From CAYVQU01 sp964453155 (GTDB lineage Bacteria; Chloroflexota; Anaerolineae; Anaerolineales; UBA11858): a DNA stretch of 64,000 bases. The notes under the pieces were generated by a model. It ran no database searches. It was not told where the DNA came from and was given only the letters and a program-made list of their open reading frames with translations. The DNA lies in assembly GCA_964453155.1 (NCBI GenBank), contig CAYVQU010000004.1:9694-73693 (forward strand), in the 5' to 3' direction. Position numbers and translations under genes: made by a program. How positions within the stretch are numbered: position 1 is the first letter of the stretch; each line of letters starts with the position of its first letter. Positions 40,076 through 48,915 of the stretch are shown piece after piece.

Positions 40076-42688
40076 TTAACGATAATTGACCAGAATTGTC
40101 TCAAGAAATTCTAGTTCCTGGGCTTGGTTTTTGACGATTTCTTCAATCCATGCTATTTGTAATTCTGTCAGAATTTCTTTGAAAGCGGGACCGGGTTCCA
40201 AACCCTGGGCTGCGAGATCGTGGCCGGTGGTGTGAGGCTGAATATCTTTCCATTTGGTCACGAAATTTTTGAGAGCTGCTGTGATCTCAGAATCATCAAT
40301 TGCCAGATACGTACAGTAAATGACCAGGTTCGGGGTTTTTTCCAGTCGAATTAGATAATCACTGGAAGTGGCGTTCGAAAATCCTTGGAGATCGCGCCAT
40401 AATTGCGACGAATCCCGAATCAGATCTTTGATGACGCGCGGAAATCGCAAGCGTTTTACGATCTCTAAGATGTGGTTTTTCGGTAGGCGAATCAACCACA
40501 GGGCGTAAGTAATCGCTCGGCTGGCCGGGATTCCTTTTAAATCTGAGTCAATTTGCCATTCGGAATGGGGCGCCGTCAACTTTCGAATATGGGCTAACAA
40601 CCAGTCATCACATTCCAACTGGGGATGAATAGCCGTTAGAATGCCAAGTTTTTGGAGCCGATCTACCATCGCGGCCGCGTTGGATTCATTCAAAATATTG
40701 TCAATCTCATGCCGCACCCGATCCCCTGAAACCCGAGCCATTAACGGTCGGGCTTGGAGAAGCAGTTCCAGAGTCCGCGGCCCAATTTGGAACCCATAAC
40801 GCTGTTCGTAGCGGACCGCGCGTAGCATCCGGGTGGGGTCATCGACGAATGAAATTGAGTGCAATACGCGCACCAAGCCCTGCCGGATGTCGTTATGGCC
40901 ACCCCAGTAGTCAAGCAGTTGGCCGTAATGGTGTCCATCAAGGCGGAGAGCTAGGGTATTAATTGTGAAGTCGCGGCGATGCAGGTCAAGTTTGATGCTA
41001 CCGCGCTCCACGGTAGGTAGGGCGGTCGGGTGGGAGTAAAATTCGCGCCGGGCAGTGATGAAGTCCAGAGTTGTGGGTATAGGGTTCGGGGTAGTTTGAT
41101 CGCCGGCAACGAATTGGGCCACATTTTCAGGTGACAAAAACCATTTGGCGGTTCCAAAACGCTGGTGGGTTGTGATGCGGCCGCCAAATTTCCGCTCGAC
41201 GGCCTGAGCCAAAGAAATGGCATCGCCTTCCACCACGAGATCGAAATCCAGGCTGGCGTAATCGAGCAGTAAATCGCGCACAAACCCGCCCACGATATAG
41301 AGGGCGACTTTTTGATCTTGAGCAAGGGTGGCAATTTCTTGGAGTAGTTTTAGCCGTTCGGGGGGCAAGGCTTGCTCTAATTTAGTCGCTAAGTTTTGTT
41401 TCCCAGTTTGGATCGTTTGGGGTGCCAGGGTTTTGAGCAGATCGGTGCGGGTCACAATGCCGATGATTGTTTTATCACTGGGATCAATGACTGGAATCTG
41501 TCCCCAGCCAGAATTGGTCATCACAGTTTGGAGTTCTTCAATCGAAGCCTCTGGTGTAATATAAACATTCCCAGCTTCCATGAGCGCGCCAGCTTTGAGA
41601 TTCAAGCGATGGGATAGCGTCCGATCGACTGCCCGGCGGGTTACCAGCCCAACAATTTCTCCCGCTTCTACGACCGGATAGCCTGAATATCCAAACCGTT
41701 GAATACGGCGTTCGATTTCTTGGACCGACGTATTGGGTTCCAAAATACTTGGAACGCCAGACATGATTTCTGCTACCCGAATTGCAGGTTGAATATGATC
41801 TGGCAGGATTTGGCGTAATTCCTGGTGAATGATTTCCCGCTCCCCAGATTTGATCAGGGCTGCCGCGGCCCGTGGGTGGCCGCCACCACCAAAATGGGCC
41901 GCGATGTGAGCCACATTGATGTTGTCATTGGTTGAACGAGCGATTAGCTGCACCCCACCCCGAATATCAATTAGCAGGATGATGGCATCGGGGTCGAGCA
42001 AATCTCGCATTTTGTGGGCGATGGTGGAGAGTTCCTCATCCATGCCGCGGGCGTTGCCTGGTGCGACAATCACCCGATATCCACCGATATTGAGATCTTC
42101 GGCCGCCGCGCGGAGTTGGTCGTAGATATTCTGTTGATCTATCGACAAGGGATGATTTAAAAAATCAGTGATGATGGTGATATTGGCCCCCAAATCAAGT
42201 AAATCCGCGGCAGCCCGAATGTCGCGCGTCGTCGTGCGGGAATAGGTCAGTGAACCAGTATCCTCATAAATTCCTAACAGTAATAAGGTTGCCTGCGAAA
42301 CGCTCAAAGTTATGCCACGGGCTTTTATCTCCTCAACAAAAACAGTGGTATTGGCTCCAGTGGTCGTAATCCGTACATCCCAACCTGCTGGAATATCTGG
42401 GCGCTCATCATGGTGGTCGATAACGTGGACGGTTGTACCCGGATGCATTCCCTTGATACTGGTCAGGGATTGGGTGTCCACCAGGCAAACTGAGGCAATC
42501 GGGTCCGCGGCGACATCGCGGGGATCGACAAAAGGCAAATCAGCGCCATAAATCGTTATGAAAGCCCGAACATTGCGATTTATCCGGCGCGGTAATATCG
42601 GCACCGCGGTCTCATTCAGCAGCGCGGCTCCCAGTAGAGAGGCGATGCCGTCAAAATCAGTTTGTTCGTGAGTAAGGATAATGCGCAT
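40076..42688 (-). CDS. DHH phosphoesterase - CBS - tRNA nucleotidyltransferase fusion
   Basis: An 870-aa protein with three activities or modules. Residues 1-~310 are a DHH/DHHA1 domain (TDFDGIASLLGA, HVIDHHDERPD, HFGGGGHPRAAA). Residues ~315-435 are two CBS domains (for example VPSILEPNTSVQEIERRI and GQIPVIDPSD) that may bind adenine nucleotides. Residues ~450-870 form a class II CCA-adding/poly(A) polymerase: YIVGGFVRDLLLDY, DFDLVVEGDA with the metal Asp pair, RRDFTINTLALRLD, and an RNA-binding tail. In related bacteria this architecture adds A or CCA to tRNA ends. It is the probable tRNA nucleotidyltransferase here. Confidence 0.93.
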   Translation of the reverse strand: MRIILTHEQTDFDGIASLLGAALLNETAVPILPRRINRNVRAFITIYGADLPFVDPRDVAADPIASVCLVDTQSLTSIKGMHPGTTVHVIDHHDERPDIPAGWDVRITTTGANTTVFVEEIKARGITLSVSQATLLLLGIYEDTGSLTYSRTTTRDIRAAADLLDLGANITIITDFLNHPLSIDQQNIYDQLRAAAEDLNIGGYRVIVAPGNARGMDEELSTIAHKMRDLLDPDAIILLIDIRGGVQLIARSTNDNINVAHIAAHFGGGGHPRAAAALIKSGEREIIHQELRQILPDHIQPAIRVAEIMSGVPSILEPNTSVQEIERRIQRFGYSGYPVVEAGEIVGLVTRRAVDRTLSHRLNLKAGALMEAGNVYITPEASIEELQTVMTNSGWGQIPVIDPSDKTIIGIVTRTDLLKTLAPQTIQTGKQNLATKLEQALPPERLKLLQEIATLAQDQKVALYIVGGFVRDLLLDYASLDFDLVVEGDAISLAQAVERKFGGRITTHQRFGTAKWFLSPENVAQFVAGDQTTPNPIPTTLDFITARREFYSHPTALPTVERGSIKLDLHRRDFTINTLALRLDGHHYGQLLDYWGGHNDIRQGLVRVLHSISFVDDPTRMLRAVRYEQRYGFQIGPRTLELLLQARPLMARVSGDRVRHEIDNILNESNAAAMVDRLQKLGILTAIHPQLECDDWLLAHIRKLTAPHSEWQIDSDLKGIPASRAITYALWLIRLPKNHILEIVKRLRFPRVIKDLIRDSSQLWRDLQGFSNATSSDYLIRLEKTPNLVIYCTYLAIDDSEITAALKNFVTKWKDIQPHTTGHDLAAQGLEPGPAFKEILTELQIAWIEEIVKNQAQELEFLETILVNYR

Positions 42689-42813
42689 TGCGGAAATTGG
42701 ATTGCAGAATTTGGATTGGTTTTGTCAAAGATATTGTACAACAAAAATTGCGGTCTGGAATGCTTGGTGAGTGGTGAGTGGGTGCCCACTATCCTCAACT
42801 TTCAACCCTCCAC

Positions 42814-42822
42814 TGTTATAAT
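42814..42822 (+). promoter_or_regulatory. Extended -10 promoter for a leaderless MazG-like mRNA
   Basis: TGTTATAAT: an extended -10 whose TATAAT ends 7 nt before the ATG at 42830. There is no Shine-Dalgarno. Confidence 0.55.
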
Positions 42823-42829
42823 CAGCGCG

Positions 42830-43156
42830 ATGGATATTAAAGAGCTGACAAAAAACATGCATGCTTTTGTGCGGGCTAAGGGGTGGTATGAGGCTGACAG
42901 TTTGCGCCCCCAATCATTGCGCAATCTGGCAATCTCATTAAATCTAGAAGCCTCCGAAGTATTGGAGCATTTTCAATGGAATGGTGAATTGGAGAAACCC
43001 GAGGAATTGGCTGGTGAATTGGCCGATGTAGCTCTCTATTTGTTACAAATTGCCAGTCTGGCGAAGATTGATTTAGAGGCAGCCATTCTCCAAAAATTGA
43101 AGCGCAACTATCAGCGTACTTGGGATGATGATCAACTGGATGGGCCAGGCAAATGA
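42830..43156 (+). CDS. MazG-like nucleotide pyrophosphohydrolase
   Basis: A 108-aa all-alpha NTP pyrophosphatase-like protein. The EaaE/ELADV motifs of the MazG fold are visible: LEASEVLEHFQW (metal-binding Glu residues) and ELAGELADVALYLLQIA. Such small proteins hydrolyse non-canonical or modified dNTPs (dCTPase-like house-cleaning enzymes). The start at MDIKELTK is preferred over a longer frame because the -10 box lies just before it. The stop overlaps the next start (ATGA), so it is co-translated with the LOG-family gene. Confidence 0.87.
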   Translation: MDIKELTKNMHAFVRAKGWYEADSLRPQSLRNLAISLNLEASEVLEHFQWNGELEKPEELAGELADVALYLLQIASLAKIDLEAAILQKLKRNYQRTWDDDQLDGPGK

Positions 43157-43722
43157 CAGATTCTCAAAATAGACTTAGGCGTGTCACGGTATTTGGTGGT
43201 TCGCTGCCCAAACCTGGGGAATCGGCTTATCAGGATGCTTTTAAATTAGGCCAACTTTTAGGCGAAATGGGTTGTGCCGTATTGACTGGTGGATATATCG
43301 GAACCATGGAGGCGGTTTCGCGGGGCGCGGCTGAAAATGGTGGTCATGTCATCGGTGTGACCTGCGATGAAATCGAAAGCTGGCGGCCGGTAGCCCCAAA
43401 TCAATGGGTTATGGAGGAAATGCGATATCCCACTTTGCGCCAACGGTTGTATGCCTTAATTGATCATTGTGACTTGGCGATGGCCCTCCCCGGTGGGATT
43501 GGTACCCTGGCCGAAATTGCTGTGATGTGGTCCCAACTTCAAACTGGGGCCAGTCAACCCCGACCTATGATCCTTATTGGCTCAGGCTGGGAGGCCACAA
43601 TTACCACTTTTTTTACAACCCTAAGCGAATACACTCCCGAAAAAGACCGCCGCTGGCTCCATTTTGCCTCCGATATTGACGCCGCTTTCCAGCTCTTCCA
43701 ATCTCTAACCCCTAATCCCTAA
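43153..43722 (+). CDS. LOG-family (lysine decarboxylase-like) Rossmann protein
   Basis: A 189-aa nucleotide-binding protein of the LOG/TIGR00725 type. The motifs VFGGS at the start, GGYIGTMEAVSRGA and PGGIGTLAEI (the phosphate-binding and catalytic Arg-Glu region) are present. LOG enzymes cleave the ribose 5'-phosphate from nucleotide monophosphates such as cytokinin precursors; bacterial roles are often unclear. It overlaps the MazG-like gene by 4 bp, which suggests a joint nucleotide house-cleaning role. The last codons and the stop lie in a CTAACCCC-type repeat. Confidence 0.85.
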   Translation: MTDSQNRLRRVTVFGGSLPKPGESAYQDAFKLGQLLGEMGCAVLTGGYIGTMEAVSRGAAENGGHVIGVTCDEIESWRPVAPNQWVMEEMRYPTLRQRLYALIDHCDLAMALPGGIGTLAEIAVMWSQLQTGASQPRPMILIGSGWEATITTFFTTLSEYTPEKDRRWLHFASDIDAAFQLFQSLTPNP

Positions 43723-43731
43723 CCCCTATTC
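43703..43731. repeat. CTAACCCC/CTAATCCC tandem repeat at the LOG-gene stop
   Basis: Units CTAACCCC, TAATCCC and TAACCCC follow each other. The repeat encodes the last residues (SLTPNP) and the stop codon of the LOG-family gene and reaches the next start. Confidence 0.5.
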
Positions 43732-43733
43732 GT

Positions 43734-44549
43734 ATGCCTGCCATCCAACCCGCCCGGTTAAAAATTCAAGTCGCCAATATGGTGGATAAATACACCGCGC
43801 CCAAAGATTTTTTGAAAGAATTGGTCGCGATCTATGAATTCTATGCTGATCGTACCAAGCGGCCCGGCAAAGGGAGACCCGGTTTTTCTTTGCTCCAAGC
43901 TTACTATATTCCCCGGCAGGTTACCCGGCAAATAGAAGCGTTGCTAAAACCGGTCGTACAAGCTGACCCTGAAGCGGGTTTTAACCTTGCGGATGCGATT
44001 TGGGAACATGAATGGCTAGAATGTCAGGTTTTGGCACTCGATATCGTTGGGTGGCTGCCTCCTGATCCTATCGAAGAAGTTACCTTGCGGATCAAAAATT
44101 GGGGTCCTTCTTGTGGTGAAGATCGTCATTTGGCTGCGGCCCTCACTCGCAGTTGTAGCCGAATTCGACTTGAACAACCCCCAATTTTTTTCCAAATTCT
44201 AGAAAACTGGCTGACCAGCGCTAATACTGCGGCCCGAAGAATAGGTTTGCGACTAATTCCATCCCTGGTCGCTGACCCCGAGTTTTCCAATTTGCCAGCA
44301 ATTTTTAATTTGATTTCCAGGGTCTTCCAGGGGGAAGCACGGTCAAGTAATGAAGATCTGCTGGTTGCCATTGAAGCTTTGATCCAGAAATCCCCTCAAG
44401 AAACAGCGTACTTTTTGCGGCAAGCTGTAACCCGGTTCAATCAGCCGGAAATCGAAACGCTCATCCGCAACAGTTTACCGGCTTTCCCTACTCATATTCG
44501 AGATAATTTACGGAGATTTTTACGCGACCGGCGGGAAACATTAGCATAA
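43734..44549 (+). CDS. HEAT-like helical protein, possibly of the DNA alkylation repair (AlkD) type
   Basis: A 271-aa soluble all-alpha protein. The chain is a series of helical pairs (for example LADAIWEHEWLECQVLALDIVGWL, TRSCSRIRLEQPPIFFQILENWL, RRIGLRLIPSLVADPEF). A WEHEWLECQVLALDIVG segment resembles the SxxHE-x-R pattern of AlkD-type proteins. If right, it would bind damaged DNA; the catalytic residues cannot be confirmed. It lies 11 bp after the LOG-family gene. There is no clear ribosome binding site, since the gap is the repeat. The function is uncertain. Confidence 0.6.
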   Translation: MPAIQPARLKIQVANMVDKYTAPKDFLKELVAIYEFYADRTKRPGKGRPGFSLLQAYYIPRQVTRQIEALLKPVVQADPEAGFNLADAIWEHEWLECQVLALDIVGWLPPDPIEEVTLRIKNWGPSCGEDRHLAAALTRSCSRIRLEQPPIFFQILENWLTSANTAARRIGLRLIPSLVADPEFSNLPAIFNLISRVFQGEARSSNEDLLVAIEALIQKSPQETAYFLRQAVTRFNQPEIETLIRNSLPAFPTHIRDNLRRFLRDRRETLA

Positions 44550-44579
44550 CCTGACCTTGCATCTCCAAATTCTCTTTGG

Positions 44580-44585
44580 TATAAT
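44580..44585 (+). promoter_or_regulatory. -10 box of rpsO
   Basis: TATAAT after the end of the HEAT-like gene; the -35 region (TTGCAT) is poor. The predicted start near 44592 gives a leader of about 135 nt. Confidence 0.55.
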
Positions 44586-44591
44586 CCGCCC

Positions 44592-44726
44592 GCTGACTGC
44601 CAAGGTCAGCGCACTGACTAGACCGGTTGGTGGCTTTTGTTGATGGGTTGTACCCGTCAAGGGGCTGCTGGCTTGGAGACCTGCTAGACAGAAAAAACGA
44701 AAAAAGTAATAGGAGCAGCAGACGTC
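44592..44726 (+). promoter_or_regulatory. Folded leader of rpsO mRNA
   Basis: Contains the hairpins CTGAC/GTCAG and TTGATGGG/CCCGTCAA (loop TTGTA, with one G-T pair), followed by GC-rich sequence capable of further pairing. Ribosomal protein S15 commonly represses its own mRNA by binding such leaders, but none of the known S15 leader types is recognised with confidence. Confidence 0.45.
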
Positions 44727-44999
44727 ATGTCATTAGATAAAGAATTAAAAACCAGTGTTGTCGAGGAATACTCCCGACACGAAAATGATACCGGATCCCC
44801 TGAAGTTCAGGTTGCGGTATTGACCAAACGAATCGAACAGCTTACGGATCATCTGCGAACCCACAAGCACGATGAATCCTCCCGCCGGGGTTTGCTCAAA
44901 ATGGTTGGGCGCCGGCGCCGTTTATTAAAGTATATTCGCAGCAAAGATTATCAGCGCTATTTGGCTCTGATTGAGCGGCTGAATATCCGCCACCGGTAA
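44727..44999 (+). CDS. rpsO: 30S ribosomal protein S15
   Basis: Primary 16S rRNA-binding protein of the small subunit, 90 aa including Met, like most bacterial S15. The conserved blocks ETGSPEVQVAVLTKRI (written DTGSPEVQ here), LTDHLRTHKHDESSRRGLL and VGRRRRLLKYI are intact. AGGAGCAGC upstream provides the ribosome binding site. It is followed by a strong terminator and then the pnp leader, the classical rpsO-pnp neighbourhood. Confidence 0.98.
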   Translation: MSLDKELKTSVVEEYSRHENDTGSPEVQVAVLTKRIEQLTDHLRTHKHDESSRRGLLKMVGRRRRLLKYIRSKDYQRYLALIERLNIRHR

Positions 45000-45009
45000 G
45001 AAACTGTCC

Positions 45010-45052
45010 CGAGTAGATGGTCACGCAGGTCTAATCATCTACTCGCTTTTTT
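45010..45052 (+). terminator. Terminator after rpsO
   Basis: Perfect stem CGAGTAGATG (45010-45019) / CATCTACTCG (45036-45045) and then CTTTTTTT. Confidence 0.9.
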
Positions 45053-45061
45053 TATCCCCTT

Positions 45062-45306
45062 GTTTTGGGGATTACGCGGCCCCGTTGAGCGGTTCAACGG
45101 TTTTGCGGTAAGGGTGGGCAGGTTAGGAACGAATGTCTAAATCTGTTAAAAAACTTAAGATTGTATGATTGAGACAAACCTGATGACAGGTTATTGTCTC
45201 ATTTAACTTATTAATGGCCCGTCTTACTGTTGGGAATTGGGACCTGACTACAAATCTTTGTACTTAGCTCCCAATCCCTAACCAGCGGGCCCCCATTACG
45301 GAGGTA
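45062..45306 (+). promoter_or_regulatory. Long structured 5' region of pnp
   Basis: The 307-bp rpsO-pnp gap holds, after the terminator, three hairpins: CGTTGA/TCAACG near 45085; GAGACAAACCTG with CAGGTT-A-TTGTCTC (45171-45200, loop ATGA); and ATTGGGA...TACAAA/TTTGTA...TCCCAAT (45236-45275). An outer pairing GGCCCG / CGGGCC may close the last one. In E. coli the pnp leader is a double-strand RNase III site used for autocontrol; a similar role is inferred. Confidence 0.6.
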
Positions 45307-47520
45307 ATGATGAAACCAGAAGGTAAAAAATATGAAGTCGAGATTGGCGGTAAAACGCTGGTCTTCGAAACCGGAAAACTGGCCGCCCAGGCCGGTGGTG
45401 CGGTGAGTGTTAGTTTGGGCGATTCTATGATTTTTGGGGTCGCCACCATGAGTAAAAAACCCCGCGAAGGGATCGATTTCTTCCCCCTGAGTGTGGATTA
45501 TGAAGAACGGATGTATGCTGGCGGTCGGATTCCTGGATCCTTTTTCCGCCGCGAAGGTCGTCCGACCGAGGAAGCGATCCTCACCTGTCGGTTGACGGAT
45601 CGTCCCCTGCGCCCCCTCTTCCCCAAAGATATGCGCAACGACGTTCAGGTTATCCTGTACGCATTCTCATCTGATGGTGAAAATCCTCTCGATATTTTGG
45701 CGATCAATGCGGCCTCCGCGGCAGTAATGATTTCCAACATCCCTTGGGCTGGACCTATTGGTGCGGTCCGAATTGGTCGAATTGACGGCGAATTTGTGGT
45801 CAATCCCACTTTTGAAGAACTTAAAGTATCCGACCTGGATTTACGCGTGGCCGGAACCCGCGAGGCCATTCTCATGGTTGAGGCCGGTGCCGATGAAATC
45901 CCCGAAGATGTCATGCTGAACGCTTTGGCCTTCGCCCACGAATCGATCCAACCCGTGGTTGACCTGATCGAGCAGATGGCGACTGAAATTGGCAAAGAGA
46001 AGAGTGAATACCCCTCTTTCGCCGGTGACGAAGCTTTGGAAACCAAAGTTTACAATCGAGTTGCCGGTAAATTGGCCGCTATCTTGGCCAATTCCGAATC
46101 AAAAGCTGACCTTTATGGCGCGGTGGATGTCCTCAAGGCTGAAATTGTTGACGAACTGCCCCCCGAAGATGAAGACCTAGTCAAAAGTGTTAAAGCTGCT
46201 TTTGAAGCTGCCTACAAAAAAGTAGTCCGTACCCGGATCATGGAAGAGAGTGTTCGCCCCGATGGCCGCGGTCTGAAAGATGTCCGCGATATCTGGTGTG
46301 AAACGGATTACAGCGCCCGAGCGCATGGCTCCGGCCTGTTCACTCGCGGTGAAACGCAAGTTCTCACCCTGGCGACCGTCGGCACCCCCCGCGATGCCCA
46401 GATGATGGATAATCTCACTCCCGTAGATGAGAAACGCTACATCCATCACTACAATTTCCCGCCGTTCTCGGTGGGTGAAACTCGCTTCCTGCGCGGTGCT
46501 TCTCGTCGGGATATCGGTCATGGCGCCCTGGCTGAACGGGCCCTGAAACCGATGATCCCCACCGAAACCGAATTCCCCTACACCTTGCGCCTCGTCTCTG
46601 AGGTTTTGGCCTCTAATGGGTCCTCCTCCATGGCCTCGGTCTGTGGTTCGACTTTGGCCTTGATGGACACCGGTGTGCCGATCAAAGCCCCGGTATCTGG
46701 GGTAGCTATGGGCTTGATCAAAGATGGTGATAACTACGCCGTTTTGACGGATATCCAGGGCCTCGAGGATCACCTCGGCGACATGGACTTCAAAGTGGCC
46801 GGCACCGATCAAGGCATCACAGCCTTGCAAATGGATATCAAGATCAAAGGCATCCCCGCTGAGATCATGTCCGAAGCACTGGCCCAAGCCAAAGTAGCCC
46901 GCGATCACATCATGAGCAAGATGCTCGAGACGATCTCGGAACCCCGTACCGAACTCAAATCCCACGTGCCCCGCATCACGACCGTGAAAATCCCCGTTGA
47001 CAAAATCGGCGCGGTGATTGGCCCCGGTGGTAAAGTGATCCGTGGTATCCAGGAAGAAACCGGCGCCACTATTGATATCGGCGAAGATGGCACCGTCTTC
47101 ATCGCCACTGCCGATGCCGATAGCGCCCGCGCCGCCAAGATGCAGGTCGAAATGCTGACCGAAACCCCCGAAGTGGGCCGCATCTACACTGGCAAGGTTG
47201 TTGGGATGAAAGATTTCGGCGCTTTCGTTGAAATCGCTCCCGGAACCGATGGTATGGTTCACATTTCCCAGTTGGACACCCAGCGGGTGAATACCGTTGG
47301 CGATGTTGTCAACATGGGTGATGAAATCACCGTCATGGTTACCGAAATCAGCCCTGGTGGCAAAATTCGCCTCTCTCGCCGAGCCGTCTTGGAAGGTTGG
47401 ACAGCTGAAGAAGCTATCGAGCAAGATCGTGCCGGACAGAAGAAACGCAGTGGCAACCGCTCTGGCGGCGGCCGTCGTGATAACCGTCGTGGTGGTGGCG
47501 ATCGCCGCAACCGACGCTAA
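45307..47520 (+). CDS. pnp: Polyribonucleotide nucleotidyltransferase (PNPase)
   Basis: 3'-to-5' phosphorolytic RNase, 737 aa, a trimer of two RNase PH-like cores. The first core contains the FFRREGRPTEEAIL and DRPLRPLFP motifs, the second TRGETQVL, GSSSMASVCG and the catalytic Asp region. A helical linker lies between them. The C-terminal part has KH (VIGPGGKVIRGIQEETGATIDI) and S1 (KVVGMKDFGAFVEIAPG) domains and a Gly/Arg-rich tail. GGAGG lies 2 nt before the first ATG and 5 nt before a second at 45310, so the second may be the real start. It has its own structured leader. Confidence 0.98.
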   Translation: MMKPEGKKYEVEIGGKTLVFETGKLAAQAGGAVSVSLGDSMIFGVATMSKKPREGIDFFPLSVDYEERMYAGGRIPGSFFRREGRPTEEAILTCRLTDRPLRPLFPKDMRNDVQVILYAFSSDGENPLDILAINAASAAVMISNIPWAGPIGAVRIGRIDGEFVVNPTFEELKVSDLDLRVAGTREAILMVEAGADEIPEDVMLNALAFAHESIQPVVDLIEQMATEIGKEKSEYPSFAGDEALETKVYNRVAGKLAAILANSESKADLYGAVDVLKAEIVDELPPEDEDLVKSVKAAFEAAYKKVVRTRIMEESVRPDGRGLKDVRDIWCETDYSARAHGSGLFTRGETQVLTLATVGTPRDAQMMDNLTPVDEKRYIHHYNFPPFSVGETRFLRGASRRDIGHGALAERALKPMIPTETEFPYTLRLVSEVLASNGSSSMASVCGSTLALMDTGVPIKAPVSGVAMGLIKDGDNYAVLTDIQGLEDHLGDMDFKVAGTDQGITALQMDIKIKGIPAEIMSEALAQAKVARDHIMSKMLETISEPRTELKSHVPRITTVKIPVDKIGAVIGPGGKVIRGIQEETGATIDIGEDGTVFIATADADSARAAKMQVEMLTETPEVGRIYTGKVVGMKDFGAFVEIAPGTDGMVHISQLDTQRVNTVGDVVNMGDEITVMVTEISPGGKIRLSRRAVLEGWTAEEAIEQDRAGQKKRSGNRSGGGRRDNRRGGGDRRNRR

Positions 47521-47536
47521 ATACACTGAAATCTAA

Positions 47537-47567
47537 GAGAGCGTTGCAATGTTGCAGCGCTCTTTTT
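47537..47567 (+). terminator. Terminator after pnp
   Basis: GAGCG-TTGCA and TGCA-CGCTC with a short loop, then TTTTTC. It starts 20 bp after the pnp stop. Confidence 0.8.
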
Positions 47568-47802
47568 CGTTAACAGAGCTCTTACGTAACTTTTTTATCC
47601 ATTTCTGCATCTAAGTGTGTGATGGTTCGCTGTTGAAAATCTAACAACATAATTACCGTCATGGCTGAACAGATTTTGGTTTGATATGTGGTTTATTTCA
47701 AGATACATGCTGAAATCTGCAAAAAAGCGAAATAATCTGAGTAGGAAGTTGTATCTGGTAGAATTTACCTGATCAATTGAAAGAATAGGAGTAATCCAAC
47801 CA

Positions 47803-48741
47803 ATGTCTGAGAAGAATGGCAACCAAATAAAAACACTAATCATTGGCTCTGGTCCGGCGGGTCTGTCGGCCGCGTTATATACGGCCCGCGCCAATTTAGA
47901 ACCAGTCGTATTAACTGGCATGGAAATGGGCGGGCAAGTTTCGTTAACGCACCTGGTGGAAAATTATCCCGGTTTTCCGGATGGAATATCGGGCCAGGCA
48001 ATGGTAGAAGCCTTTAAACAACAAGCTGAAAAATTTGGTACCAAGACCATTTTTGACCTGGCGACTGAGATTGATTTCTCTCAGCGGCCGTTTAAAGTCA
48101 AAACTTATGGGGAAGAACTCCTGGCCGAAACGCTCATCTTGACAACTGGGGCCACCCCGCGCCACTTAGATGTTCCTGGCGAGGTGGAGTTCACCGGTAA
48201 AGGCGTTTCCTACTGTGGGACTTGTGACGGGCACTTTTTCCAGGGTAAAGATGTCGTCGTCGTTGGCGGTGGTGATAGTGCCCTTGAGGAAGCCCTTTTC
48301 CTAACACGTTACGTCAACTCCGCCACGATCATTCACCGCCGAGATGAATTACGGGCAGGTGCTTTGCTTCAACAGCGAGCGTTTAATAACCCCAAAATCA
48401 AATTTATTTGGGATACGGTTGTTACTGAGATCGCGGGCGATGGCGTTGTTGATCGGGTTAAATTGCATAACAAGAAAACGGGTGAAGATTCTGAATTTGA
48501 AACCGAAGGTGTGTTTATTTTCATCGGCCATATTCCGAACACGGATTTATATAAAGACAAGCTGGACATGGACGAAAATGGTTATTTAATCGTGGATAAG
48601 TTTATGCAAACCAATATCCCCGGTGTGTATGCAGCAGGTGAAGTCGCAGATTCACATTTTCGGCAAGTTATTACTTCTGCAGGGATGGGCGCGGCGGCTG
48701 GGATGCAGGCGATCCGGTTCCTCGAGGAGCATGAAGAATAA
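47803..48741 (+). CDS. trxB: Thioredoxin reductase
   Basis: FAD flavoenzyme that reduces thioredoxin with NADPH, 312 aa, the low-molecular-weight bacterial type. FAD motif IIGSGPAGLSAALYTARA, redox pair CGTCDG (about residues 138 and 141), NADPH motif VVVVGGGDSALEEALFLTR, and the second FAD motif GVYAAGEVAD. AGGAG lies before the start. It is flanked by terminators, so it is monocistronic. One family variation: the HRRDELRAGALLQQRA segment after the NADPH motif is typical. Confidence 0.96.
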   Translation: MSEKNGNQIKTLIIGSGPAGLSAALYTARANLEPVVLTGMEMGGQVSLTHLVENYPGFPDGISGQAMVEAFKQQAEKFGTKTIFDLATEIDFSQRPFKVKTYGEELLAETLILTTGATPRHLDVPGEVEFTGKGVSYCGTCDGHFFQGKDVVVVGGGDSALEEALFLTRYVNSATIIHRRDELRAGALLQQRAFNNPKIKFIWDTVVTEIAGDGVVDRVKLHNKKTGEDSEFETEGVFIFIGHIPNTDLYKDKLDMDENGYLIVDKFMQTNIPGVYAAGEVADSHFRQVITSAGMGAAAGMQAIRFLEEHEE

Positions 48742-48755
48742 CCAATACCCGTAGC

Positions 48756-48797
48756 AAAAATCCCGCTGGAAAACGTAAAATCTTCAGCGGGATTTTT
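48756..48797 (+). terminator. Terminator after trxB
   Basis: AAAAATCCCGCTG and CAGCGGGATTTTT with an A-rich loop, followed by TTTT. Confidence 0.9.
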
Positions 48798-48859
48798 TTA
48801 TTTTGCAGGATTGTAAGGCGTGGTACGAATTAGGGGGTGTATTCTTGGTGGTTAGGCTT

Positions 48860-48865
48860 TATAAT
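48860..48865 (+). promoter_or_regulatory. -10 box of the response regulator gene
   Basis: TATAAT about 50 bp before the start, with no convincing -35 box. Confidence 0.45.
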
Positions 48866-48915
48866 ATTCGGGTCGAAAATAATTGATCGGGCATTTAATT
48901 GTAATTGAAAGGGTG

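Noticed and set aside
46177..47526. A 449-codon open frame on the minus strand opposite pnp
   Set aside because: It is the antisense shadow of a fully conserved pnp gene; its translation is His/Gly/Asp-rich low-complexity without any motif.
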